A DNA stretch of 64,000 nucleotides from Rhizobium sp. CG5 (lineage in GTDB: Bacteria > Pseudomonadota > Alphaproteobacteria > Rhizobiales > Rhizobiaceae), in NCBI RefSeq assembly GCF_023701945.1, contig NZ_JABAEF010000018.1, positions 1 to 64,000 on the forward strand, in the 5' to 3' direction. Position numbers and translations under genes: made by a program. The notes below the pieces were generated by a model. That model saw only the letters and a program-made list of their open reading frames with translations, was not told where the DNA came from and ran no database searches. Shown piece by piece: positions 50,502 to 59,326 of this stretch. Position 1 is the first letter of the stretch. Every line of letters begins with the position of its first letter.

Positions 50502-52115
50502 TTAATCGCGCTTAAAAATGCAATCTTCGAGTTCCGCGTATACCGCCATATTCTTATCGAAACATTCAGCCAATCGGATTTTGAAGACCTCAGGACTAAT
50601 GCTAGTCAATATCCCACAAATTCCCTTAACAGTCGAAGTTATATCCTTAACGTGTTGATTAACTATATCGCTTACTACTGCTTTATATTTTTCATCATTA
50701 AATAAATAACTATTTTTATTACAAAAAGAGCGGATTACTTCGATATCATACAGATAATTCTCAATTTCCCATCTCTTTAAAACCCGATGATGTGGCTCGT
50801 TATTCGCAAGATATATTTGGCGATCCTTCTCATTTGCGAACTTTCCTGAGGCCATATCACGGTCTTTCAAGACCAGTATCTCTACATTGCTATAGACCTT
50901 GCTCAGAATAGCAATTGCAACATCGCTGCGTTGATCGAGCTCCGTGTTTCCTCCACTTGAAATGAATAGTGTATCAGGGTAGGCGTCGCCGAAAATAGCG
51001 TTGAACACTTGGGCATCCATTCCCCTTTCCCGACCACCAGCCCCTGGCTCAGCTCGGCCTTCGCAGTACACAATGCGAGTAGGGCTGACCAAGCTCGCTA
51101 GATCATCGAGGGGAACCGCAAATATCTTTCTCCAATTAGATCGCGAGGAAACCATGGGCGTTAATGTGTGCGCTTTGGATGCCAGCTCCATGGTCTCGTC
51201 GAACGCAACTATCTGACAGCGATCCTGCAACTCGCGCTGTAAAACCCGAAGAAAGCCGATGCTATGTGTCGCGATCCAAATCTGACATTTCGGCCCGACC
51301 AATCGATCAATCTCTTGTAGCAGACGACCCTGTATCGAAGTACTTATGTGCAGTTCTGGCTCGTCGATTAGAAATATGGTTTCGTCGTAATCGTCCTGTC
51401 GGAGATACAGATCGAGTAGTATGTCGACGACTTCCTTCTCCCCTGAAGAAAGTACATTAAAATCAAACAGGGCAGGATGGCCAGGCTTACTAAAAAATAT
51501 CGACCCCTGACCCGCCTCAATATTCCCGAGATTGTCGATGCTCAAATCGAGACATTTGCTAATGGATGCATTGAGATCCCCAAGGATTTTGTCCTTGGCG
51601 TCACTTGGGCGTAGATTATTCTCGTCTCGATAGCGACTGAACTTAACGTTGAGACGCCGATAATTTTCTTCCATTTTCGCGTCGATATCTGCCGCGGTGC
51701 TCGCCCCGTAATTGTTGAGCCGAAGTGGTTGAACTGCTTTTGTCTGCTGTACATTGAGGCTAGTGTTGTACCGATACGGGCTTCGGAAGGAAAACATAGT
51801 GTTTCCCTTGCCATCTCTGTCCTTTTTACCATGGACAGTTTCGTACTGACCCTCAACTAACTCGATGGTCACATTTTGGTAGGTAAAGTGTCGCTCTGAC
51901 TTCATCGAATGATATCGGTAGTCCCGATCACCGGGAAATGAACCGAGGCTCGAATGAGCGGATGCATGAAAAAGCATGCCGTCCAATACGCTGCTTTTTC
52001 CGCACCCGTTAGGGCCAACCAAAGCTACAATTCGCTTCGGGTCGTCACCCAAATCAATCGTTAAATCATGGAAACGCTTGTAACCGTTTGCGAACCTAAC
52101 CCTTTTGATCTTCAT
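50502..52115 (-). CDS. OLD-like AAA ATPase with TOPRIM-like C-terminal domain (putative defence gene)
   Basis: 537 residues. Walker A GPNGCGKSS at ~34-42, ABC-type signature LSSGEKEVVD at ~220, Walker B TIFLIDEPELHI at ~245-256, switch IATHSIGF at ~278. The C-terminal part has IVYCEGR at ~345, a SSGGNTEL turn and LKDRD at ~413, as in TOPRIM nucleases of the OLD family. Such proteins act against phages. GC is far below the host and there is no partner gene. ATG at 52115 follows AAGG; a GTG seven codons upstream lacks a site. Confidence 0.82.
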   Translation of the reverse strand: MKIKRVRFANGYKRFHDLTIDLGDDPKRIVALVGPNGCGKSSVLDGMLFHASAHSSLGSFPGDRDYRYHSMKSERHFTYQNVTIELVEGQYETVHGKKDRDGKGNTMFSFRSPYRYNTSLNVQQTKAVQPLRLNNYGASTAADIDAKMEENYRRLNVKFSRYRDENNLRPSDAKDKILGDLNASISKCLDLSIDNLGNIEAGQGSIFFSKPGHPALFDFNVLSSGEKEVVDILLDLYLRQDDYDETIFLIDEPELHISTSIQGRLLQEIDRLVGPKCQIWIATHSIGFLRVLQRELQDRCQIVAFDETMELASKAHTLTPMVSSRSNWRKIFAVPLDDLASLVSPTRIVYCEGRAEPGAGGRERGMDAQVFNAIFGDAYPDTLFISSGGNTELDQRSDVAIAILSKVYSNVEILVLKDRDMASGKFANEKDRQIYLANNEPHHRVLKRWEIENYLYDIEVIRSFCNKNSYLFNDEKYKAVVSDIVNQHVKDITSTVKGICGILTSISPEVFKIRLAECFDKNMAVYAELEDCIFKRD

Positions 52116-52525
52116 TCGAGCCTTCGATCTAAACACTGTTGATAACGAATCTCAATTTCCGCACAAAGGTATCTGTAAACGTGAGGTAACGTTAGCGGAA
52201 GTAGCCGCTGTCGATTTGCTCGGATACGATTGGTGATATTACTTACGTTACGCGCCTGTAAGCAGCGTTACTTGGTCACCTGATGTGACGTCATCAGAGG
52301 TCGGGAACTCGGCAGCTAGTTATTTCGGGACGACCCTACGACATTTTTCTGCGCTTTTTCAGCCATTGACCACCACCCACCAAGCGGCCGGCCGTCGGGT
52401 TCCCCCACGGCCGGCCGTTGCAAGAAGCGCCTCCCCATCCATTCTGCCCTGACGTCCGGGTCCGCCGCCTGCCGGATGCCAGTGGATGGGGCCTGCGCGC
52501 TCCTTTGATCCCCTCTCAAGGCCGA
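52116..52525. other. Intergenic region with hairpins, right edge of the low-GC island
   Basis: About 410 bases. The first ~200 are AT-rich and include CTGATG-TGACGT-CATCAG near 52276-52293. GC-rich host-like DNA resumes at about 52370. No gene seen. Confidence 0.5.
52385..52417 (-). terminator. Terminator-like hairpin without a T-run
   Basis: An 11-base perfect stem CGGCCGGCCGT / ACGGCCGGCCG with an 11-base loop, 108 bases after the stop of the small membrane protein gene. No U-tract follows, so termination is uncertain. Confidence 0.4.
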
Positions 52526-52735
52526 TCAGGCATGGGTCGGTTTGGTCGGATTGATGGCCTTGTAGATCTTCGATCCCAGCACGGCTGAAATCGGCACCGC
52601 CAGCAGACAGCCCGCGGCGAAACCGGCGGCAATCTGCCAGCCTTCCATCATCTTCAAGGACAGCAGTGCCGTGACCGCCGCACCGGCGCACACGGTGGCG
52701 ACGAGAATGTAGAGAACAGCCGCAAGACGAACCAT
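52526..52735 (-). CDS. Small two-helix membrane protein
   Basis: 69 residues: helix 1 at ~3-25 (AAVLYILVATVCAGAAVTALL), helix 2 at ~33-54 (WQIAAGFAAGCLLAVPISAVL), then a basic tail. Similar small alphaproteobacterial proteins exist, sometimes mislabelled CTP synthetase; function unknown. ATG at 52735 has GGAGG 5 bases upstream, a strong site. Confidence 0.75.
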   Translation of the reverse strand: MVRLAAVLYILVATVCAGAAVTALLSLKMMEGWQIAAGFAAGCLLAVPISAVLGSKIYKAINPTKPTHA

Positions 52736-52912
52736 CGAAACCTCCCATCAGGATTGTTCCATACATATGAACCTGCAAATGTTTAGCGGCCTTGATCTGG
52801 CGCAAACCGTCTGCACATCCGGCCCGTCGTGCTGCCCTTGCCGGTGTGTCAAAACGACACAGATTTCGGTGGCACGCTTCTTGCTGCGACAGGGTGAATT
52901 AAGGATCTGTTC

Positions 52913-54286
52913 ATGCTGACACGACGCACCGCGCTTCACCTCCTGGCCGGCTCGGCCTTGGGGCTTTCGGCTGCCGGACGGCCGGCCTTTGCCGCACCGC
53001 CGCTGATCACGCCGGTCGACCTGCGCGGTGCGATCGACGCCGGCGAGCAGGGCATGATCCCCGGCGCCAGCGACAACCAGAGCAAGCGGTTCCAACAAAT
53101 CCTCGACAAGGCGGCACGGCGCGGCATGCCGGTCTATCTGCCGCCCGGCAGCTATAGCGTCTCGAATATCGACCTGCCGGACGGCACGCGGCTGGTGGGG
53201 GCGGCCGGCGCATCGCGGCTGATCTATAGCGGCGACGGCCATCTTCTGCGGGCCGAAAATGCCGCGCGCATCGACATCTCCGACATCGCCATCGACGGCG
53301 CCAACCGCTGGCTGGCCGATTATACCGAGGCGCTTCTGTCGCTGCGCAGCGTCGGTGATCTGTTTCTCGACAATTGCGAGATCCTCGGCAGCCGCAAGAA
53401 TGCCGTGAAACTGGAGCGCTGCGGCGGGCGGATCGAGCGCTGCCATATTGCAGGCGCTGCCGATACGGCGATCTATGCCATTGAAAGCGATAGACTTTCC
53501 ATCTCCGGCAACCGCATCGAGGATTGCGGCAATGGCGGCATCCTTGTGCATCGCTGGACGAAGGGGCCGGACAATTCGATGATCACCGGCAACCGCATCG
53601 CCCGCATTGGCGCCCGCGACGGCGGCACCGGCGAACACGGCAATGGCATCAACCTGTTTCGCGCCGACAATGCCATGGTGATCAACAACCATGTCTCCGA
53701 TTGCGCCTTCTCGGCGATCCGCGCCAATAGCTCCTCCAACGCGCAGATTTCCGGCAACCAGTGCCTGTCCTCCGGCGAAACGGCGATCTATGCGGAATTC
53801 TCCTTCGAGGGCGCCATCGTCTCGGGCAATGTCATCGACGGCGCCGCCAACGGCATCGTGGTGTGCAATTTCAACGAGGGCGGACGGCTGGCTGTGGTGA
53901 CCGGCAATATCGTGCGCAACCTGTCGCTGACGGGGCCTTACGTGCATGACGGTGCCGGCTTCGGCTTCGGCATCGCCGTGGAGGCCGACACCGTGGTCTC
54001 CGACAATGTTATCGAGAATGCCCCAAAATGGGGCATGATGCTGGGCTGGGGCCCCTATCTGCGCAACGTGATCGCCAGCGGCAACGTGATCCGCGGAGCG
54101 CCGATCGGGCTTTATGTGACGGTGGTCGAGGAGTCCGGCGCGGCGCTGATCACCGGCAATCTGTTCGACGACACGCCGAACGGGGCGATCATCGGCTACC
54201 GCTGGAACGACAAGGCGACCGGCGAGCTGCTGGACGGTGCCGGCGGCCACAGCCATTTGACGATCAGCGGCAACAGGAGGGTGTAG
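52913..54286 (+). CDS. TIGR03808 family Tat-exported right-handed beta-helix protein
   Basis: 457 residues. The Tat signal is LTRRTALHLLAGSALGLS with cleavage near AFA-AP (~28). The rest is a long series of ~25-residue parallel beta-helix turns (for example ITGNRI, ISGNQC, VSGNVI, VTGNIV), a pectate-lyase-like fold. It probably binds or cleaves a polysaccharide in the periplasm. ATG at 52913 has AAGGA 7 bases upstream. Its last 78 bases are duplicated at 54614-54691. Confidence 0.92.
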   Translation: MLTRRTALHLLAGSALGLSAAGRPAFAAPPLITPVDLRGAIDAGEQGMIPGASDNQSKRFQQILDKAARRGMPVYLPPGSYSVSNIDLPDGTRLVGAAGASRLIYSGDGHLLRAENAARIDISDIAIDGANRWLADYTEALLSLRSVGDLFLDNCEILGSRKNAVKLERCGGRIERCHIAGAADTAIYAIESDRLSISGNRIEDCGNGGILVHRWTKGPDNSMITGNRIARIGARDGGTGEHGNGINLFRADNAMVINNHVSDCAFSAIRANSSSNAQISGNQCLSSGETAIYAEFSFEGAIVSGNVIDGAANGIVVCNFNEGGRLAVVTGNIVRNLSLTGPYVHDGAGFGFGIAVEADTVVSDNVIENAPKWGMMLGWGPYLRNVIASGNVIRGAPIGLYVTVVEESGAALITGNLFDDTPNGAIIGYRWNDKATGELLDGAGGHSHLTISGNRRV

Positions 54287-54302
54287 AATCTCGGCGCACC
54301 GT

Positions 54303-54331
54303 TTGACGGCTGTGCGACAGCGGCGTATCCT
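54303..54331 (+). promoter_or_regulatory. Promoter of the ribbon-helix-helix gene
   Basis: -35 TTGACG (54303-54308), 17-base spacer, -10 TATCCT (54326-54331), followed 10 bases later by the ribosome-binding region. Confidence 0.55.
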
Positions 54332-54355
54332 GTATTACAAATGGAGGAAAATACC

Positions 54356-54610
54356 GTGTCGAAACAACATGCGTTATCCGATCCGATTACCCTGCGTTTG
54401 CCATCGGATGTGCTGACCGAGATCGAGCAGATCGCCACTATCTGCGAGCGCTCGCGCAGCTGGGTAATGGTGCGCGCGCTCAAATCCTATCTGGCCGGCG
54501 AAGGCCGAGAGATCCTTGACCTCGCCAGGGCCCGTGACGACGTTGAGGCCGGCCGCGCCTTCGATCTGGACGACGTCATCCAGGAGGTCGAGACGATCGG
54601 TTTTCGCTAA
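54356..54610 (+). CDS. Ribbon-helix-helix antitoxin (CopG/ParD type), no toxin partner
   Basis: 84 residues from GTG at 54356, with GGAGG 8 bases upstream; an ATG at 54341 coincides with that site. The RHH motif is ITLRLPSDVLTEIEQIATICERSRSWVMVRAL, and the C-terminal part (ILDLARARDDVEAGRAFDLDDVIQEVE) is a typical toxin-binding tail. A ParE/RelE-type toxin would be expected right after, but the sequence goes straight into a copy of the TIGR03808 gene's end. Orphan antitoxin or solitary regulator. Confidence 0.85.
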   Translation: MSKQHALSDPITLRLPSDVLTEIEQIATICERSRSWVMVRALKSYLAGEGREILDLARARDDVEAGRAFDLDDVIQEVETIGFR

Positions 54611-54613
54611 AGG

Positions 54614-54691
54614 GACAAAGCGACCGAAAAGTTGCTGGACGCCGCCGGCTGCCACAGCCATCTGACGATAAGCGGTAACAGGATGGTGTGA
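54614..54691 (+). pseudogene. 78-base diverged copy of the 3' end of the TIGR03808 gene
   Basis: It aligns without gaps to 54209-54286 at roughly 80% identity, including the stop (TGA instead of TAG). It begins three bases after the stop of the RHH gene. It cannot be expressed as a protein of its own. Confidence 0.88.
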
Positions 54692-54764
54692 GGCAGTCGG
54701 CTGCTGGCAGCCACAACACCCGCCCTGCCCGGCCGCGCATTAGGGCAGAGTTATCGCATATAAA

Positions 54765-54900
54765 AAAGGCCCTCTCTGGCCTGCCGGCCATCTCCCCCAC
54801 AAGGGGGGAGAAGACTCGCGGCCACGCATCGACCTATCGCTGAGGGCGAGGCTTGGTTAAGCCCTCCCCCTTGTGGGGAGGGTTTGGGAGGGGATCTTTT
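54765..54900. repeat. Palindromic intergenic repeat, family 2 (variant b)
   Basis: Same as 24208-24440: TCTGGCCTGCCGGCCATCTC and CCACAAGGGGGGAGAAGACT, then CTCCCCCTTGTGGGGAGG. Its right half forms the last codons and the stop of the DUF2087 gene. Confidence 0.87.
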
Positions 54901-55438
54901 CATCCGCCTCCACCCGCCCCCGGATGAGCGCCAGGGCTTCGGCGGGCGGGCGGCGTTCGATGCGGCGGTAGATCGAGCAATCCTTCGGGCGCGACAGCAG
55001 GCGCTGGTTGACCATTTCGCGGCGCAGCAGCACGTGATCGCCGAAGCGGTTGAGGCGCTTCAGCAGCCCGTTGACCTCCCGCTCGGCAAGATCGACCTCG
55101 GCGGGTATAACGCTCCACAGCTTCCACAGGCAGAGCTGCTGCTGCACGGTTCTGGCCGGCCAGCGGAGCAGCACGCCATCGCCATCAAAGCAGCGGGCTG
55201 CCGCCTCGACGCGGCGATAATCGACCGGCTCGCTGACCGATGGCTCCGCCGCCAGCCGCTCATGGGCCGCCTGCGAGGCCCGCATATGCTGGTAATTGCG
55301 GAAGCCTGCGGCCCTGGCCAGGATATTCAGCAGCTCGACATGGCCGGGCTTGTCCGTACGGCCGTCCAGTTCGCGTTTCAACTGGCGCGCCAGCACCGAC
55401 ATGTCGGGCGCCTGATAGGGTTGGGGTTGTCTCGACAT
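54857..55438 (-). CDS. DUF2087 domain-containing protein
   Basis: 193 residues. The C-terminal DUF2087 domain has AEREVNGLLKRLNRFGDHVLLRREMVNQRLLSRPKDCSIYRR (about 130-170, given here as the core). The N-terminal part (SVLARQLKRELDGR, LLNILARAAGFRNYQHMRA) is helical and resembles a replication- or DNA-binding helper. The last ~13 residues (KIPSQTLPTRGRA) are encoded by the repeat element. ATG at 55438 has GAGG 8 bases upstream. Confidence 0.85.
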   Translation of the reverse strand: MSRQPQPYQAPDMSVLARQLKRELDGRTDKPGHVELLNILARAAGFRNYQHMRASQAAHERLAAEPSVSEPVDYRRVEAAARCFDGDGVLLRWPARTVQQQLCLWKLWSVIPAEVDLAEREVNGLLKRLNRFGDHVLLRREMVNQRLLSRPKDCSIYRRIERRPPAEALALIRGRVEADEKIPSQTLPTRGRA

Positions 55439-55745
55439 CGTCTTTTCCTCGATATCGTGCCGTCAGAAACTGAAATTGCCGGTGGTCACCGTCTTGTCGA
55501 CACGGCACGGGAAAAGTCTCTGTCCGGTATCATCGCTGTGCAGGTTTAGCTCCCCTTGCGGGGCGGTGACGCCTAGGTGTTTCTGCCGACCTTGCTCTGG
55601 TGATACGGCGCGAAACGGGGCTTGTCAACGCGCAGGACGATCGCTGCGATCACAACAATTCATGACCGGATCACCCCTTTCCCGCTTCCCAACACGGACG
55701 CCGGCGGGTAGTTTCCGCTCCGCCCCAAACTGGAGAATGGCAGAC

Positions 55746-56405
55746 ATGTTGAAGATCTACGGCGTCCACAAATCCCGCGCCACGCGCCTCTACTGGCTGG
55801 CCGCGGAACTGGACCTGGCTTATGAGAAAATCCCGGTGATCCAGGCCTATAAGCTGGCCGATCCGCTGGCCGCTGATGCGCCGCTCAACACCCGCTCGCC
55901 GGCCTTTCTGGCCATCAACCCGATGGGCGCCATTCCGTCGATCGACGATGACGGCCTCAAGCTGCACGAATCGCTGGCGATCACCCTCTATCTCGCCAAG
56001 AAGCATGGCGGACCGCTTGCCCCGCAGGATCTGGCCGAAGATGCCCTGATGATGCAGTGGTCGCTGTTTGCCGCCACGGAGATCGAAAGCAATGCCCTGA
56101 AGATCTCGCAGCTCAACGCCGCCGAGCGGCTCTCGACGAAGACCGGCGCGCAGGAGGCCGACGTCCATGCGCGGCTGTTGCGGCGGCCGTTCGGCGTGCT
56201 GGAACAGCATTTTGCCGCCCATGCCTATGCGGTCGGCGATCGGTTTACCGTCGGCGACATCAACCTGGCGGAAGTGGTGCGTTATGCCCAGCCGCTGACC
56301 TCGCTGATGGACGCCCATCCGCATGTGCGCGACTGGCTGGCCCGCTGCCAGGACCGGCCGGGTTTCAAGACCATGTGGCAGGCCCGCCTCGACGAGAAGG
56401 AATGA
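55746..56405 (+). CDS. Glutathione S-transferase family protein
   Basis: 219 residues. The thioredoxin-like N-terminal domain (LKIYGVHKSRATRLYWLAAELDL, NPMGAIPSIDDDGLKLHESLAITLYLAKK) binds glutathione; the helical C-terminal domain starts near residue 95. Ser9-Arg10 region is the likely active site of a beta/theta-type GST. ATG at 55746 is 10 bases after GGAG; an ATG three codons earlier is too close to it. Confidence 0.9.
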   Translation: MLKIYGVHKSRATRLYWLAAELDLAYEKIPVIQAYKLADPLAADAPLNTRSPAFLAINPMGAIPSIDDDGLKLHESLAITLYLAKKHGGPLAPQDLAEDALMMQWSLFAATEIESNALKISQLNAAERLSTKTGAQEADVHARLLRRPFGVLEQHFAAHAYAVGDRFTVGDINLAEVVRYAQPLTSLMDAHPHVRDWLARCQDRPGFKTMWQARLDEKE

Positions 56406-56435
56406 CGGTTTTCACGTCGCAGCACCCGGCGGCGT

Positions 56436-56651
56436 TCAGCGCAGCCGGGTGATCTTGTAGTCGCCCTTGCGGATATGCAGGTGATAAAAGGTGCCGGGCG
56501 ATTGCGAAGCGACCAATGTCGCATAGACATGGGCCGGCACATCGGTGATTTCGTAGAGACCGCCCTTGCGGGTCTCAACCTTGAGCCGTCCCGAGCCGAC
56601 GTCATACTCGACGGCGGCGATTTCCCGCGATGTCAGATGCACCTTGCTCAT
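56436..56651 (-). CDS. KTSC domain protein
   Basis: 71 residues covering a single KTSC domain (IAAVEYDVGSGRLKVETRKGGLYEITDVPAHVYATLVASQSPGTFYH). The family is linked to phage proteins and lysyl-tRNA synthetase-like contexts; function is unknown. ATG at 56651 has GAGG upstream. It is convergent with the GST gene. Confidence 0.85.
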   Translation of the reverse strand: MSKVHLTSREIAAVEYDVGSGRLKVETRKGGLYEITDVPAHVYATLVASQSPGTFYHLHIRKGDYKITRLR

Positions 56652-56732
56652 CGAAACCTCGCTCTGTGCCGAACCAGGCCTCTGGAACGGCTTTTCGGTC
56701 GAGGCTAAATTGTGCGCCGCAATAGAATTTTG

Positions 56733-57461
56733 TCAACCGAGACGTGCGCGGCTCGGCTTTTTCAGGCCGGGATTTCCGAACTGCAGGACCAGGGCGGCGG
56801 CCAGGGTGGCGACCAGCAGGGCGGCGCCGGCCATGGCCGGCACGGCACCACCCAGCGAGGCGAGGAGACCGAGGCTCTGCTGGATCTGGCGCAGCGCCAG
56901 GCCCGACAGCGGCGAGCCGCTGGCCCAAACGGCGCTGCCGGCCAGCGCCTCGATGCCCGACAGCGATGCCAGCGTCGCCTGGCCGGCGGCGATGGCGGCC
57001 ACCCATTTCAGCCTTTGCGCGGCACGGCCTGAGGGCTGGCTTACCTCTTCGAGCGGCCAGCACAGATAGCCGATGGCAGCGCTTAGCAGCAGCAGCGAGG
57101 GCGGCATGGCGGCGGCGATGACCTCCAGGGTCAGGCGGCCGGCCCAGATGTCGTGAAACAGCAGGAAAAACGGCGCGGAGGCGAGAAGCCAGACGGCAAA
57201 GGCCAGCGCCCAGAGCAGAGGGATTTTGAGATAGGCGATGCGGGCCACGGTGACCGCCAGCACGACGGCGGCGACGCCAACGAAGCCGGCCGGCTTGATA
57301 CCGCCGCCCATATGGGCGGCGATGGTGCCGCAGCGGCCGACGATATCGCTGCAGCCGGAGATCTGCATCAGCCCCCAGGTGACGTAATCGAAATAGACCG
57401 CGAAAAACAGGAAGGCCGCGGTGCTCATCAGCATCCACCAGAGATATCGACCTGCAAACAT
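56733..57461 (-). CDS. Multi-pass membrane protein of unknown function
   Basis: 242 residues from ATG at 57461, with GAGG 6 bases upstream (an ATG four codons earlier overlaps that site). About six membrane helices. A loop after the first helix has two cysteines (ISGCSDIVGRCG). No family recognised. Codon use is that of the host. Bases 57462-57711 hold no other gene. Confidence 0.7.
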   Translation of the reverse strand: MFAGRYLWWMLMSTAAFLFFAVYFDYVTWGLMQISGCSDIVGRCGTIAAHMGGGIKPAGFVGVAAVVLAVTVARIAYLKIPLLWALAFAVWLLASAPFFLLFHDIWAGRLTLEVIAAAMPPSLLLLSAAIGYLCWPLEEVSQPSGRAAQRLKWVAAIAAGQATLASLSGIEALAGSAVWASGSPLSGLALRQIQQSLGLLASLGGAVPAMAGAALLVATLAAALVLQFGNPGLKKPSRARLG

Positions 57462-57711
57462 ACCCGCCCTCATGACCACGGACACCGATCGCCCGATCCT
57501 AGCCCGACAGCCGGCAAAAATGCACGCAGAGAGCGGCGGACTGGTTGACGGCATATTAGATTTTGCGGAATCGTAAAGCCGCCTGTGCCGCTTCGGCACA
57601 TTTACCGATGTTTAACGGCTTGGCACCGCTGCCTGTCACCAGACGCCATGGCAGGACTTGCCTTCGCCAGGCCTGTCGGGCGATGCTCAGCCGACCATGC
57701 AGGAGACCTTG

Positions 57712-58143
57712 ATGCGCCCCTTTCACCTTGCCTTTGCCGTCACCGATCTCGGCGCCACCCGGCATTTCTACGGGACGGTGCTCGGCTGCCCGATCGGCCG
57801 GGAGAGCCCCGGCCACTGGATCGATTTCGACCTTTACGGCCACCAGATGTCGGCCCATCTGCGGGCCGATCTGCCGAGCGACCCGGCGGGCAGTCTTTCC
57901 AGCGGCACCGTCGACGGCGACACCGTGCCGATTCCGCATTTCGGCGTGATCCTGCAGATGGACGATTTCCTGGCGCTGGCCAAACGGCTCGAATCCGACC
58001 CCGCCACCCGCTGGGGCCTAAAGCCGAAACTGCGCTTTGAAGGCCAGAGCGGCGAACAACGCACTCTCTTCGTCTACGACCCCTCGGGCAATGCGCTGGA
58101 GTTCAAGGCGTTTGCGGATGATATGGGGATTTTTGCGGTGTGA
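57712..58143 (+). CDS. VOC family (glyoxalase/dioxygenase-like) protein
   Basis: 143 residues, one VOC module (FHLAFAVTDLGATRHFYGTVLGC at start, DPSGNALEFKAF at the end, with the terminal metal ligand Glu). Members are called glyoxalase, bleomycin resistance or extradiol dioxygenase; substrate unknown. ATG at 57712 has AGGAG 6 bases upstream. Its 3' half is repeated in decayed form at 60690-60898. Confidence 0.9.
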   Translation: MRPFHLAFAVTDLGATRHFYGTVLGCPIGRESPGHWIDFDLYGHQMSAHLRADLPSDPAGSLSSGTVDGDTVPIPHFGVILQMDDFLALAKRLESDPATRWGLKPKLRFEGQSGEQRTLFVYDPSGNALEFKAFADDMGIFAV

Positions 58144-58206
58144 TTTTCGTTGCGGGATGGGAGATACCAGAGCGGGCTATTCGCGCCCTCGTTTGGGTCC
58201 ATGGTG

Positions 58207-59112
58207 TTAGGAGAAGGCGTCCTTCGGCAGGTTTTTCACCAGGAAGTCCGTGAACCGCCTGACCTTCGACGCAATGTTCTTGTTGGCGGGATAGACGGCG
58301 TGAACGGGAACTGAGCCAATCTCCCAGGTGTCGAGCACGCGGACGAGACGGCCGTCGCGGATCTCCGGGCCGATCTCGAACATCGGCAACAGCGTGATCC
58401 CGGCGCCGGCAACGGCCACATCTCGCAGCGTGATGCCGTCATTGGCGAGATAGCGCGGCACGATGGGGATGCGCAGCGTCTGGCCGTCCTTGTTGAAGAT
58501 CCAGACATTGCCCCATCGGAGACCGGAGAAGTGCAGGCAGGCGTGGTCCGCCAGGTCAGTGGGTTCGGCCGGCGCGCCATGTCTGTCGATGTAATCGGGC
58601 GCGGCGCACAGGATGAGCGGTGAATCGCCGATGTGGCGCGTGATCAGATTGGGCTCCAGGACAATCGTTCCCCGAATGGCCAGATCATAGCCTTCGTCGA
58701 TGAGATTGACCGCCCGGTGGGAGAACGTCACGTCGATGGAAACCGAAGGGTTGCGCTTCAGGAACTCCGCGATGATTGACGCCATGTGAAGCTGCGCGAA
58801 CTCGGGCGGCACGGTCATCTTCAACCGGCCGACAACCTCCTCCTGATAGCTCAAGGCGGCACGCTCGGCTTCGCGGACCTGAGGAAGGATGCCGACCAGG
58901 GACTGGACATAGGCGGTCCCCGCTTCGGTCAGGATGACCTTGCGTGTCGAGCGATGCAGAAGCCGAACCGCGAGTTTGCCCTCAAGCGCCTGAACCTGCG
59001 CGCCGACCGTGGCGCGCGACATCCCCAGCTCTTCTGCCGCTTTGGTGAAACTCAAATGCTTGGCGACGGTCATGAAGGCGGCGACGCCTTCCAAAGGGTC
59101 CAGGGATCGCAT
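58207..59112 (-). CDS. LysR family transcriptional regulator
   Basis: 301 residues. N-terminal winged helix-turn-helix (MTVAKHLSFTKAAEELGMSRATVGAQVQALEGKLAVRLLHRS), then the periplasmic-binding-protein-like effector domain. ATG at 59112. It is divergent from the cupin gene at 59327, which it probably controls, across ~210 bases where a LysR T-N11-A type site is expected; none was pinned down. GC is lower than in the flanking VOC gene. Confidence 0.92.
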   Translation of the reverse strand: MRSLDPLEGVAAFMTVAKHLSFTKAAEELGMSRATVGAQVQALEGKLAVRLLHRSTRKVILTEAGTAYVQSLVGILPQVREAERAALSYQEEVVGRLKMTVPPEFAQLHMASIIAEFLKRNPSVSIDVTFSHRAVNLIDEGYDLAIRGTIVLEPNLITRHIGDSPLILCAAPDYIDRHGAPAEPTDLADHACLHFSGLRWGNVWIFNKDGQTLRIPIVPRYLANDGITLRDVAVAGAGITLLPMFEIGPEIRDGRLVRVLDTWEIGSVPVHAVYPANKNIASKVRRFTDFLVKNLPKDAFS

Positions 59113-59326
59113 GTTTATTCATCCATATAATGGTGCTCGATGATCGATCTTATCATTTCCCGGCCTTTTGATACATCCGGCGCAGCAAAATCTGGTTTCG
59201 GAGACCCTCATGAAAGCCTTCGTCGTCGCCGCGATCTCAAGGTCAGTCCGCACTCTCAAGCACCATCCCATCCTCAACCGCGTGGCCCTTCACGCACTTC
59301 ACCCAGCCATGAAAGGAAAACACAAA

